Source of the DNA: Elysia crispata
Taxonomy: Eukaryota; Mollusca; Gastropoda; Plakobranchidae
Assembly: GCA_033675545.1 (NCBI GenBank)
Contig: JAWDGP010008052.1
Location: forward strand, 155,001-219,000
DNA: 64,000 nucleotides
Reading direction: 5' to 3'
The notes beneath the pieces were generated by a model. That model was given only the letters and a program-made list of their open reading frames with translations. It made no database searches and was not told the origin of the DNA. Below are positions 24,230 through 36,600 of this stretch, piece by piece; position 1 is the stretch's first letter, and every line of letters starts with the position of its first letter. The translations under genes were made by a program, and so were the position numbers.

Positions 24230-24710
24230 TGAGGTTTCGCAGGAAAGGCTTACGGGGCCTAAGCTAGACTACGACGTAATATTATTAGACTGACCGACAT
24301 CATTAGCATAAACTCCTCCCACCCAGCGGTACGCAGCATAATCGCTTTTCGCAAATATGAACGTAACTGTTATTTAAGGGTTATATGATGACTGCCAGCG
24401 ATGCTCTAATGCTACCGGTACTTAGTATTAGCCTGGACCAGGTGCAAGCGCGCTAGGGAGAGTGTGTTTCCACTGCTCCACTGCATGCTCACACAGTTAT
24501 ATTACATAACAATCACATGATCCGAGACAGTTTTACTAGCAGCAGCAGATTTCACTGGTCTAAGCAGCTGACCAGATCAGACTGACCAGGCTTGCGGCTT
24601 CCGCTGTAAACAACGCACGCCGATTTGCACACGTCACTAGGGAAACCACGCGTTTGTTATGACTCATGCTTACGGTACGTAGCTCAATCTGCGAAGCATG
24701 GCTAATGCTG
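24230..24710 (+). repeat. Dispersed ~0.5-kb repeat, copy 1
   Basis: Matches 24770-25211 in the same orientation. Shared landmarks, in order: GAGGTTTCGC, AAACTCCTCCCACCCAGC, ATGCTACCGGTAC, TCACATGATCC, AGCAGCAGCAGATTTCACTGG, CCGATTTGCACACGTC, AGGGAAACCACG and GGTACGTA. It also matches the inverted segment at the right end of the window. GC-richer than its surroundings and without an open reading frame, so a non-autonomous repeat is the most likely identity. Confidence 0.88.
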
Positions 24711-24769
24711 GATCAGGTTATTCGCCATGATCACGAGCAACGCGGCCCACACCTGTTGCGGGCAGCTCG

Positions 24770-25211
24770 GAGGTTTCGCGGAAAGGCTTGTTAGCTAGAC
24801 TACGATGTCATATTTTTAGACTGTCCGACATTATTTACACAAACTCCTCCCACCCAGCCTTATATTGCTTTTCACAAACATGCTAGCCCTCCCAGCGAGA
24901 ATGTAACCGTTATGTAAGGTTTACATGATGGCTGCTAGCGATGCTTTAATGCTACCGGTACTGAGTACTAGACTCATGTTACTGACTAGACTCGCACAGT
25001 TACATTACATTACGTTCACATGATCCAAGGCAGTTAACCAGCAGCAGCAGATTTCACTGGTTTTGACAGTTGACCAGACTGACCAGGCCTAATGCTCGCT
25101 TGCGGCGCAAGCCGATTTGCACACGTCTCTAGCTAGGGAAACCACGAATTAGTTATGTTATGACTCATGATCACGGTACGTAACTATGTCAGCGAAACAT
25201 GGCTATTCCTA
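24770..25211 (+). repeat. Dispersed ~0.5-kb repeat, copy 2
   Basis: Second, diverged tandem copy, separated from copy 1 by about 60 bases. It lacks the internal block GGACCAGGTGCAAGC...CCACTGC that copy 1 and the right-end copy share, so copy 1 and the distant inverted copy are closer to each other there. Confidence 0.87.
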
Positions 25212-26315
25212 GTTGTGAACTGAGCTCGTAATCCTTGCCGTTTTTACATTTAATGCTATACAAAACCTATAGTAACCGCATGAAAAACCGGCCGCCTCAT
25301 TTTTTGTTCTTGACCCATTTCTTTGTCAGTATTTTGATTTGCATTTTTATCATCGTGGTAGCTTTTTTCATGACGAAATTATTAGGAATGCACATAGATC
25401 GATGTTTAGATCTAGCTTGATTATGGCTTCAGACAGACCTAGTCTGTTTCATTTTTTTCATGCACACGGGTCTAGAGAAGAGGTTTCTGACAGTGATAAT
25501 GATTCAATTTCCAGTGACGACCCAGATCTTAATCTAGATCTAGATACAGATGTAAGAAATGGTCAGAGTATTAGGTCTCGAGCTAGCTTAAAAATTTTTT
25601 CCGAAAAATCAAATTTTGACCCTTTTCTAATAAACACACACAAAAAAAAATTGCAACTAACACATCTTAAGATAAATTTCATGTATCCAGATGTTTTGAA
25701 TGATTGCTTGATAACTCCGTCCGAGGGAATAGCAAGACGAAAATAGGTCAGTCGCAAGTGAGTCAAAAAAAAAAAAACAAACAAAAAAAAAAACTGCATG
25801 ACACATGCCGATCAACATGATACTGCATCTAGCATAACGTCGTTGTTAACAAAAAACTGTTTCAAAAGTCACCTGAACAGGTTTGCAGGTAGTCAAGAGC
25901 GCATAGTGTATGAAATTAACATCTGCAATAACATTATTTCGTGGTTTTCTTTGAAGAATCTCGCAAAATTCGATTTAGACGTATATAAACCTGAAAAATG
26001 AATTTCTAAACATCTATCTCATCTGTCTTCACGAAGACATTCTGACCAGCCGGCTTACCTCTTTGCGCAGTGTCGTGGTGGAATTACTCGTTTAGGATAT
26101 TCAATTCCAGAAATAGTGTGAGGCTAAAGCCAACGCCTATGTAGTGATTAGAACCTATGAGCTTATTTTAAGTTGATTTCCCTTTAATTTACACGTAAAA
26201 ATTGCAAAAAATTATATTAATTTTTGTTTCTAAGACTTTACATTGTGTAACAAAGAAAAAAAATGAAGGCATAGGGGATCATCTGCAAAACAAGAATCTG
26301 TAGAAAGTATACTGG
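25212..26315. other. Stretch with two unassigned short ORFs
   Basis: The plus-strand frame 25339-25746 contains an acidic Ser/Asp-rich segment (EEVSDSDNDSISSDDPDLN, about residues 48-66) after a possible internal start MASDRPSLFHFF at 25423. 25798-26001 is a second frame with no recognised domain. The acidic part is written largely by TCTAGATC-type words that are common in this non-coding DNA, so I do not call a gene. Confidence 0.4.
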
Positions 26316-26948
26316 CTAATAAAAACATTCATTCTCAAAAACATTGTCTGATTTTGGGTCAAAGTACTGATAAAACATTTGAAAATAGGTTAATTGAGGA
26401 AGACCATTGTAAAAGGAACGGTAACCCTCTGGCAAGACGGCTTTTAGTTCTTGCAAATATTCAAACTTGGAAATAGGAATTTTTCTGTGATCTGCATACA
26501 ACTGAGTTGGCTGTGCTTGAATGCAGGAGGATTCTCCGCGTTCACAAAGTAGATCTGACCGATCGTGTTCAAAATCTACTTTGACCTGAATGGATCCATC
26601 CGGCCTGTATCGAATGGCCCTCAAATCAGTGACAACACTGTCACCTTTGTCGCGACCGGGCCGAAATGTTTAAGACTATTAGCATTAAAAAAATCTTTGA
26701 AAAAATCAAAGATCAAGTACATGACCTCGTAAGGCTTGGGGCACTGCCTGCTTTCTTCCATGACAGGGCAGTGGATTGGGCGCTTTAATCTCCGTGTGCC
26801 TTTTTTGAGGATTTTTTGGGTGGTTTTTTTTTTCATAAGTTAGACTAGAAAAGGAAAAGGCAGAACTAATTATTGTTTCATTTATATTTTGATAGCCACA
26901 TCCATAAGAATATTGGACATCTTCAATGGCAGACAAGTCCAACGACAA
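26316..26948 (-). pseudogene. Frameshifted protein relic of unknown family
   Basis: Minus-strand reading gives consecutive protein-like pieces: RPIHCPVMEESRQCPKPYEV then MYLIFDFFKDFFNANS (26836 down to about 26660), and, after a frame change near 26660, RPGRDKGDSVVTDLRAIRYR then PDGSIQVKVDFEHDRSDLL, ending with YLQELKAVLPEGYRSFYNGL (down to 26316). The composition looks like real coding sequence that has decayed. I have a weak sense that related segments occur in repeated, transposon-like invertebrate proteins, but I cannot name the family. A host gene whose exons have decayed is also possible. Confidence 0.45.
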
Positions 26949-29900
26949 AAAATCCCCAACACACGTCGAAACTCACCCCCTGTTAAACCACCTTCACAAA
27001 CTTATTCCAGACATAACAGACAGACATGCTTTCCTTGTTATACACAGTGAAGTTGTGAACAGTTTATTCTTGTAATAAAGTGCCGAGGCATTTGTTCGAG
27101 AACAACAAAATAAATTGAAGACCCATTGTTACACACCTAAAACTCAAATACTCAAAAGAATCTTACAAACTCTTTTCACTCCACTCACCTTAAGATGATA
27201 CTTCATTGTGAGAGACTTTCTTGACTCACCCTCATTTATTCTGGGGATTTAAGGCAGTCAGTCATGCTCTCTCCACAAACACTTTGTTCACCGATAAACT
27301 CCTCAGATATTGAAACATCTCGTTGCTTCTCTCCTCACTCTCTGCCCCGCATGTCTTCTCTTTTCCTACTAGATTTTCTCCATTTTTACTTGCTTGTTTT
27401 ACTATTTCCTCATACCTATATATATAAATCAGTGTTATATTATTTTTTTTTTTACTTTCATTTGGACTTGGGGACGACATTGAGATCTTCAATTATGAAA
27501 ACACATGTGGATTTTTGTTTTTCTTACTCTTTTGGAAGAGTTGATAACCTCTGGAGTACGGATTCATCCTGAGAAAATGGGAATTGATTTGCATTGGTAA
27601 AAGAAAAAAAAATAGATGTTGATGGAGTCATAAGCTTTTTTTTTTTGTAATACTTAATGGGAACTTTGTAGGCTATAGTGTAAATCGAGAACATTATTTA
27701 TATTCAATTACAGATAACTAATATAGAACTAGCGCATTCTAGACAGGGTGATAAAAAAAACAACCAAATACGAATCAAAAGTGACTATTTTATTACAAAA
27801 TCTCTACTTTAAAAGACTCTGAATTATAGGCAGGCATTATTAAAGTAACATTTATCTATCTACAGGGATTCGCCATTTCCTTTTTCACAATGAACTTTCT
27901 AACCAGCTAACATTGTGAGGAGAGCCGAGGCAGTCTGTAGTAGCTTCCTCACTTCTGAACTGGCTAACCGGCTAATTCGCTGCTCTAAAAACACTATCGA
28001 ATAAAAAACATGCTTTTCTAAGAAAAATCAGACCATTAATATGTTTTTATTTCATACAACATAATACAATCTACACGATTCAGTTAACTTTCTAACATTA
28101 TATTAATAAATTGACCATGAAAATTGTGGCTGTACGGCTAGAAACAAACAAAAAGCAGGCTCCTCTCCTCTCCGTTTCCGTGTCGCGGAAGCGAATTAGC
28201 TGTTTAGAATTTTCCAATTGTTCAGCCAGTCGAGATAGCCGTTTAGAAAACTTCTATAGAACATGCTTTTCTATTGATCAAATGAGGATCCTCTTTGTGG
28301 TAAAATATTGATAAAGTGACGTTGTAACTAAATATGAAAAAAAAAAAAAAAAAGTATTTCGCCAAATTTCCGACTTAGACGGTTAGAACATACAACGACA
28401 ATAATGTGTTTCCCGCTCTTCCCCGTTTCTCAGATTGCACGGCTACAAGCCTCATGCCTGGTGTATACCTGGTCCAGTCCATACATTGCTGTTTTATCAG
28501 TATCGTTGGAGGTCTGCAATCAGTCTTTTCAAGATCTAAATCTAGTCTCTATTCTATTTTTTTAAAGTATCCAAAGCACTTTAGATCTCTGTAACAACCT
28601 TGAAATTGGAAACAAAACTTACGGTTTTTAATGAATTAGAACTCAGAACTTTGCAGAAACATCAAGATCCTACACTGGTAGAGCAAATCACAATCTGCAG
28701 TGACCAACTACAGAAAAACAGAAAAGAATGTAAGATTGAGACCCTATCACAGAAGAGAAATAGAACTGTCACGGAAGAAGACGTCCAAAATGCCTTTCAC
28801 AGGTTTGGTTTGAACAGAAAATGAACAACTTGCACGGATCGATGCTTCTCTTCTGGTAATGATATGGCTTGAGCAGTACATGACTGTAAAATGAATATGC
28901 GTAACAAGCACAGATCAATGTCCCTTTTTTCAAAGAAAAGCCCATACATTTGGCTGTGCAGATGGTTTAAATTATGTTAATCATTCTGTTGGTGATAAAG
29001 TAAAAATAAATAAAGAGTGGAACAAAATAAAAATAAAAAAAACCGCAATGGTGGCGGAAGAAAAGGACAAAATGAAAAGGCAATATACTGGTTTTGTTTT
29101 TTTTTAATTTACTTACCTTTCTCTTTTTGAAGATTTCGTCATCTTTGCATAACACTTTTTTTTATTTCAATCAATCTAGGAAAGCAAGCAAACGTATGAT
29201 TTCCTCATATATGAATTGTTGATATATAAACTCTGTCGTACATGTGAAGAGAGGAGTGTTAAACATAAAAAAGCACAAGAAAGACTGTAAGATGTGATAT
29301 CAACATCTTTTCAACCTGGCTAAAGGCATCCATGAAGCAAGCATGAGTTCCTAAACTCATAAAGAAACCACTTAAAGAACACTCATTGAAAATAAAGCCA
29401 ACTCAGCCACTTGTATCATCAGTGACTATTGAAGGATTGAAAACACAACACTAGATGCACCATTAACACTTGCAGACTGAGTTGAAGTGATGATTCATTG
29501 CTATGCAAACAATAAAGTGATAGCAAAGAGACAGGTTAACCAGATTTCTATCAATTATTTCAAGATGAAAAAATATAAACAGCCCAGATAATCCTCCTAT
29601 TAAAGGCAAGTTAGTGCACAAAGGCACAACATTAGATATACTAATAGTAAACATACTAGTAGCTGATATAACCATTGAGAAAGCAAGACAAATAACGTAT
29701 GGAAAAATTTATCACAGAAACACAATTTATCAGCGCAGTTGAGATAGACATGACTTCTAACAAGCGAAAAGCACTATTCATTCCAACCATTCTCCATGAG
29801 TCACAGAACATTGAGTTCCAAACTACTGAAAATCATCAGCGCTGTGGTGATATTGATATTTGTCAAACAATACCATTGATTCAGACTTTAAAAATAAAAT

Positions 29901-32900
29901 TAACAGATTTGGGTATCATAAACTCAGTCCAGAGATGAAGAATTCAAAGTAATAAGTTTTATAAATTCATATCACTTATGAAAATGTATGTGCAAAACAA
30001 TTGTCAAAGACATGAACAATTTACTTTTACTTAGATTATTTCATTTATGGACTGAGAGGGCAGAAAAGAGAACCTAATGCTTCTAAGGTTTGTTCTAGCC
30101 AGTGTCACCCCTTGGGTTTTTGGGGGTTTTTGAAATTCATCTAAGGACTTTTATGAGCCTTACTGTTCTTGCTTTTTACACTAGCGTCACTTCCATGAAT
30201 TTTTACTGTACTAGTAGGCCCTACTACTGTCAAATGAATAAGTATTAATTTCCTTTGCTGCTTCAATCCTTTCTCTTTGATTGTTTTGAATTATAACCGG
30301 GGTAGATATGCCCAATAAGACACCAGTTCTACAAGAATTACTAGTTCTTTTATGATGCTGTCTGTTATTTGATTTATGTTTGATGATTGGACATATTACT
30401 ATTTGACTTTTCTTTTTTCCCTCTAAGTTACTTTTTGGTGAGTGTGATATGTGTGGTGGATTTTGTTTCTTGGTTTAATCAAGATCTTTTTCATAATTGC
30501 TGAGGTAAGAGTCTGTTTCACTTTCATTTTCTGTGTAAACTTTTTTCTTTTAAGAAAGAGCATATGAATATCTAATGTTCCTTCATAATTGATAACAAAT
30601 GGCATCTACATGGTGGTTTTGTCTTTCAAAATATTTGATGCTAGAAAGCCTACTCCTGCTTAGCCCATTCTTAACACTCTGAATAGCACTGAACATGGTA
30701 ATATTTAAAATGCTTGTTTGGTTACTAATTATCTGAGACAATTAGTGTGTGTGTGGGTGCTTGGTCACACCCAATTCAAGGCCTGTAAAATCCAGTTAGT
30801 CATCAGTTGTAACATGATTGTATAAGGCATTAACCACGCGCGATCTCTATAATTAGTTAAGCATCTCCTAGGCTACTCTTATAATCATACAGAGACTGCC
30901 AATCCCTCTAGTCTCATCAAACTTTTGCATCTCCTCGAGTTACACAAGTCTAATGACAAACACGTGAAGAAAGTCATTCCTATGCGTGCCGTCCAGGGAA
31001 GTGGAATTAAAAGAATGCTCTGCTGAAAACACTTGTGAACTACATAAACAAAGCTATAATTGAGCTCGCTGTAGTAAGGTGTTTCGGCAGAATCCAGACT
31101 AAATTTTTTCCAAAGCTGCCTTCTCATTTTTTATGGAGTACAGCAGTTTATTTTCCAGTGAACATGCCAGTCACCAGGGATCTACTATCAGTTATAGTAC
31201 CGGTACTGTTATTTCTAGTTGATCTTTTTTGTTTTGAACTTCTTTTTTGCTATTGCGTGAATGAAAAAACATATAAGTGATTGAAGGTGATTTCTCTATT
31301 GAATTAGTATTGTAAGCTCTATCCATGTCAAGATAGATAGTATGTAATTAATATTTTTTTATTTTTCTTATTATTTTTTGTTACACATCCCCACATAAAA
31401 TAACAATAACTTTTTAAAAATTTATGTTTGTTTGTCTGTGTGAGCAGCCTGTTTGTCTGTCTGAAAACAAGTCCTTCCGTTGGAAAAATAGGCCAGTGCC
31501 AGTTGCATCAAGTCTTCTTCAAGCTGTAGGTTTTAATCAAATCAATGTTTCCACGATCGTCTTCATTAGGCATGAAACCTATCAAGGTAGGACTTAGGTT
31601 ATCAGAACAAAATGGTGATATTCACCAACAGAAAGCTTGCTCTTTGATATTGTGAACTCCCCATCTACGTCTTGGTTTTATTTATTTAGGGAACAGACTG
31701 CTTTACTAAAAAACGTGTCTTCTGATCATAAATCCCCTTTTCAGACATTTATCTCTACTAGCTTCCAGAGCCAATTGTAATTAAACAGCCGCATGGAACA
31801 TATTCTCTATGTGGGGTCAAATAAGCACTTTTCAAAGCTGTGGCGGCTGACTGCGCAGCTATAAAAAGTGCGGCCTTGAGGGACTTTCTCTCTTTGGTCA
31901 GACTAAGGGCGATGTGGAGGAAAAAAAAAACAATGTAGGCCGGCTCTAATTATGGGAAAAAAAGGGTTTGAGCCAAAAACCTAGACCCTGAACTATTATT
32001 ACTCTACCGCTTGTGCCAGAGTTTGGTTCCAGCATGGAACATGTGTATGCCTATCTGATTCTACTTCTCCCCCCCCCCCCCCCCCTCACCTATAGGTCTA
32101 TGCTGCTGCATCAAATCTGATCATCTCAGAAAGCTAGGCCTATTATGTGAGTAACAGCAACAGTCCATTACCATCGTAAGGGTAAAGAAAACAATGAACT
32201 TGGCCAAGATATAAAATGTGGTTCTGAGCTGCACAAGACAGTTTTAAAATTTAGTGCAGACAGAATGCTTCAAGGAAATGTCAGAGCACAGGTTATGCCA
32301 GGAAGCCGCTCATGCTATTTGCATTGAAATAACGAAAGAAGAAACAACTGATTGACTTAGGGAAAACTATGAAAACCTATGGGGTGAAGTAGCAGATGGC
32401 AAAGATACTCATAGGAACAACCAAACATTCAGGCAACCTTTGATACGTGCATAACCACATACAGGTGGCAGTTTCAAATTAAAACAATTCCCAAACACTA
32501 TTGCTCTCCATGTATTTCACATTATAGACTAAGACTGGGCCTGTGTGGGGAACAAAGAATAGAGGCTTCCCATCATACAATAGCATACATAGAAAAATTT
32601 AAAGCCTCTGACATTTCAAATAGTGACAGAAAAGAGCATCATGTTTTGTCTCCACACCTTTTAAACATTCTATGCATTGAGTGTTGATAGCTCATAACCT
32701 TATGAAATAAAACCATTCCATGTATCCAGTTTATGTAAATTATTATTTATGTAACATGACTTGTGCCACACAGTCTACATCAAGTATTATTTATTATCAT
32801 TGTAAAATTTTGTACCTCTTAATGTCATTAAAAAAAAATATTATTCGCCATTGTTTTTTGTTTCGAGTAACATAACTTGTAGTAATAATTAAAAGGACTT

Positions 32901-34812
32901 ATCTTTGTACCAAGCTCACAGATCCAGTTTTTATGTTGCGGACATAATTTTTGCGACAGTGTTTAGAAAAAATATGTTGCCTTGTTGATTCTAACTTTTT
33001 TTTACTTATAAAGTTATATGCGTCCATCTGAATGGTCACTTAATCGTATTAATTACTTATGTAATGAAGTAGTTTTTCAAACTTATTTCTTTTTCAACTG
33101 AGCATCTATGCTATTGCTACTCCATCCAGACTGAGGTTTTTTGGCCTTTAAAAAACGTGAAGAAAAAATTGTCAATCAATCATTTAATAACTTGATAAAC
33201 ATTAAATTTACCTTTAGATCTGTTTGTTGCAGCAATTTTTATTGTGCTATCTTGATGTATTTTTTTAATGAAAAGGGGTTCAAATCGTTTATTTTGGAAA
33301 ATTTTTGAAGCCATAAAAGATACAGCAAACATAAAAACTCTGGATCATATCAGAAAATTCTTCTTCATGTCCATCGGCCTCATTACAATATAACAAATTA
33401 TTATTTGAGGCCACCATCAGGCTAGATCTAATCAAGACATAGATCTAGATATCCAACTAATCTCAGATTTCATTGAGTCAAGTCTGACTTTCAGTTCTGC
33501 AATGTGTTCTAATTTATTTTGTGAATAAGAGAAAAAAATGAGTTCCTCGACAATAAAAACCTAATTCAAAGTACTGATGAAAAGATGATCAAGGAACAAA
33601 AGTGGTTCGGAGGTCATGTGTTCGTGTGGTTTTTATAGCAGCTATAAATCCCCTACAAGCACTCGATTTGAGAGACGTTAAGCATTTCACAAATAAATTC
33701 TTTCATATTTTGTTTTGTTTTGGTTTTGGTTTTGTTTTTTTGTGAGGGACAGTCCAGTGACATTGTTTGTCTGAACAATGATGTTCTAATTGAAATGAGT
33801 TATGAAAGAATTGTGATTCTTTTCTGCTTTTCTTGCTCTCTGCATGGTTTGGTTTTCAATGAATTGAGTTTGCCATAAAATTTGACCCCATCTGTTGAGA
33901 TCGTATTGCTAAAGAATTTCATGCTTCAGCTATTCATATCAACAAGCTGCAGCCTGGTGACAGTTCTAATGTTATCTTTCCTACATTTGCTTGCGTCTCT
34001 AGTTGCTAAATTAATTGAGATAACAGAATTAATTATAAAAGAGAGACTTTTCTTTAATGGTTTACATACTTTGGAAGCAGTTTACAAACAGTATTCAAGA
34101 TTAAATGGATCAAGGAAAGGTCTTAAATCCAATTTAATTTGGATACTGTTTTTAAACTGTTATGTATGCATGTTGTCTTAAAATTCCTAGTACTCTAGAT
34201 CCAAAAACATACTCCAAAAATTACCTTTATAAAATGAAAATTGTAGGAAGCCACTGTCTCAATAAAATACAAAGCATGACATCTTCTCTCTGAGGATAAA
34301 GAGAAAATATCATTATTAAGACCAGTAAAGTTTTATTCTTGCACTCTTGTTACGGATATGCGACGTGTTTTTTTTTGTTTTGTTTAGTGGTTTTTTTTGT
34401 TAGGCAAAATTCTCTATTATGTAAAAAAAAACACTTTCTTTTTCATTTTTCCCAATAAAACGCTTTGCATTAACAGGGCTGTATATAAAGTCCCCAAGAT
34501 GTGGACACTTAGTTTTACTGACTTTCAGCATCCAAGTGAAATTGATAACCCACACTTCAGTGACTTCATGCTCACTGAAGCGAGATAATTGCCACTGCCT
34601 GATGGCATACTTATTTCTCCGATTTTAAGTAAAAGCTCCTTTTTAGATATTATTTTCTTCACTTCTAAAATTCCGTTTTTAGTCGTGTTTGGTATTAATA
34701 TAATGACACAGAATTGATTTGTAGAACGCTGCACACCAAAGTGTCTTTCTTTGACTTATTTGAATATGGCTTGTAAAATTGTTCAGGAATTAGTCTTAAA
34801 ATGCTAAGTCTC
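26949..34812. other. Long non-coding stretch, no gene supported
   Basis: About 7.9 kb of AT-rich DNA with stops throughout. Short frames such as 28600-28824 and 29699-29938 have hydrophilic, protein-like composition but no recognisable domain or splice context. Other contents: homopolymers (poly-A at about 28336-28353, a C run at about 32070-32086), TAGATCTAG words at about 33423 and 33441, and an approximate inverted pair around GGCTAATTCGCT (about 27974) and GCGAATTAGC (about 28191). Confidence 0.5.
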
Positions 34813-36055
34813 TTTTAATTATTGTTTTTTCACAATTAAAATGGGAATAAGGCTGGTAGACTTAAGAAATCAACCCCAGTTCATGACTTGGCAGAGATAT
34901 AGGCTTAAAGTGCTGAGATCTTCTGTTGGTTCAATTCAAACAGCCTTGTGACATCATTGCATTATTATCTTTTGTATGTGTGTGTTTTTCTTTATATTCT
35001 CCAGTACGACAGGCGGGTTTTTCAATCTTTCATATCATCTCTTTTCTTATCCTTTCTGCTCAAAACAAACTTCATCTTTCACAAAAATTATTTTTTTTTT
35101 GGGAGATTTTCTCCAAAAATTAGGAGAGGGAAAAACTATTTGTTCTTGCTTTAAGTCTTTGTAGGTCAAGACAAATTTTGGGCTACATTTGTAGACCAAT
35201 CAAAGGTAGTCAGCTTACACCTCATGTACAACTGAGACTTACATTTTTACCTTGTACTATTCATATCTTTCTTTTCAAGCAAATTTCAAGTCTGCAAAGT
35301 GTTTGTGAATACATTCCTTTGTATTATTGGTTTTTTTTTCACTATGTGTGATTTGAGTCCTTTGAACTTTCCAGCATTGAAAATGTTATAGAACCAGAGT
35401 GTGATGTTATATTTGCAATATGTGCTGTATTTATGGCAGTGGTTGTCTATACATAATTTTCTATACATAATGTTATGTAGAGCAGCGCCCAACATAGGTG
35501 GTATCCACCTATGTTCAAACAACCAAGACAATATATGTTTATATTGCTTACTACTACGTTTATTAGATATACCTTTTTTGTTTTTTTGTTTGTTTGTTTG
35601 TTGTTTTTTTTTTTAATAACAACACGGCAATCCTTAGATGATTCAAGGAAAATTCTCTATATATCAATGAATTAGATTAGGCAACCATGACCTTCTGCGC
35701 ATCTCTATCCCTTGATGCTGTTAGTGCATCTGTCACTCATTTCACATTTAGCCACTTTTTTAGTCCATGCTATATCTTTTGTCACTTCTTTCCCCTGCTG
35801 CCTTTTCCTTTAAAATCAATCCAGTTGTCACAAGATATTTCAGTTTCCTTTTTCTCATCACAAAGCCAAAAAAAAAAACTGCCTGTAGTTTACATATGGT
35901 GTTTATGAGCAATGATGTACGAGCCCCTCGTAGCACAGTTTAGTTTGAATTCTTTGAAGTCCATGAATAAGATTCATAGCATTATCATTAGGAATCACAT
36001 TTCTGTTGCGTCCAGTTAATTTTGTAGTTCTTTTTTAAATTGTCCAAGCCTAACA
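34813..36055 (-). repeat. Large palindrome, left outer arm (LINE 3' end plus flank)
   Basis: Reverse-complement match to 46620-47926 along its whole length. Landmarks pair at 36045/46625 (AAGCCTAA), 35690/46990, 35500/47260 (GGTGGTATCCACCTATGTT against its counterpart), 35285/47465 (CAAGCAAATTTCA) and 34950/47805 (CCTTGTGACATCATTGCATT). The match stops abruptly at both outer ends. The left arm has only a short TCTCTATATATC where the right arm has a ~95-bp (TA)n(GA)n block. Confidence 0.92.
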
Positions 36056-36600
36056 TCCATACATAAGGATGGGTTCAATAAAACACTCCAGTGCTCTTCT
36101 TCTCATGTAGATGAGATGTATTCATTTGTGAGTTCTTATTTCAGTCAATGAAAACTCATTTTCAACTTGCGCCGTTCTTGATGCGATTTCACAGTTATTG
36201 TGTCCATCTCTTAACATCAAAGTGCCCAAGTATTTGCATTGACTCCTGAACTTGAATTAATTTTGGCTACTAAATAAATGATCTGTGCACACTCATTGTT
36301 TCGATTGACGACCATTACTCCTGTATTTTTGCTCTTTAATCCATATCCTTTCCTTCTGCTTTCTTCTTCAGTGATGTCTTATAATTGTGGCAACTCTTCT
36401 TTATTTTCTGCAATCAATAGAGCGTCATCAGCGTATCTCATGTTGCTTACTTTGTGCCCTCCTATTTTAACCATCCTTCTATGCTTCTCAAATCATTTCA
36501 CTGTAAAGAGCGAAAAGGTCTGGAGCAAGCACACATCCTTGTCAGACACCACACTTAATTTTTTTATTTGTTTTAATGAGGTGATTTACCCATCAACACA
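35690..36600 (-). pseudogene. RTE-like LINE: end of reverse transcriptase and C-terminal region
   Basis: Read on the minus strand, broken pieces give QGCVLAPDLFALYSEMI near 36540, MRYADDALLIAENKEEL near 36440 (catalytic YADD intact), CKYLGTLMLRDGHNNCEIAS near 36200, RRRALECFIEPILMYGC near 36060, and further on a region matching the usual (F/L)LGHVMRR-type C-terminus. This order is characteristic of RTE-type invertebrate LINEs with a single endonuclease-RT ORF. Stops and frame changes are frequent. The part 5' of about 36600 is missing. Confidence 0.8.

Noticed and set aside
25339..25746. 135-residue frame with an acidic Ser/Asp stretch
   Set aside because: The acidic part is encoded by TCTAGATC-type words common in non-coding DNA here; no domain or splice support.
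31950..32050. tRNA- or SINE-like sequence around GGGTTTGAGCC
   Set aside because: No matching A box, cloverleaf or repeat copies could be found; the similarity is limited to a few bases.
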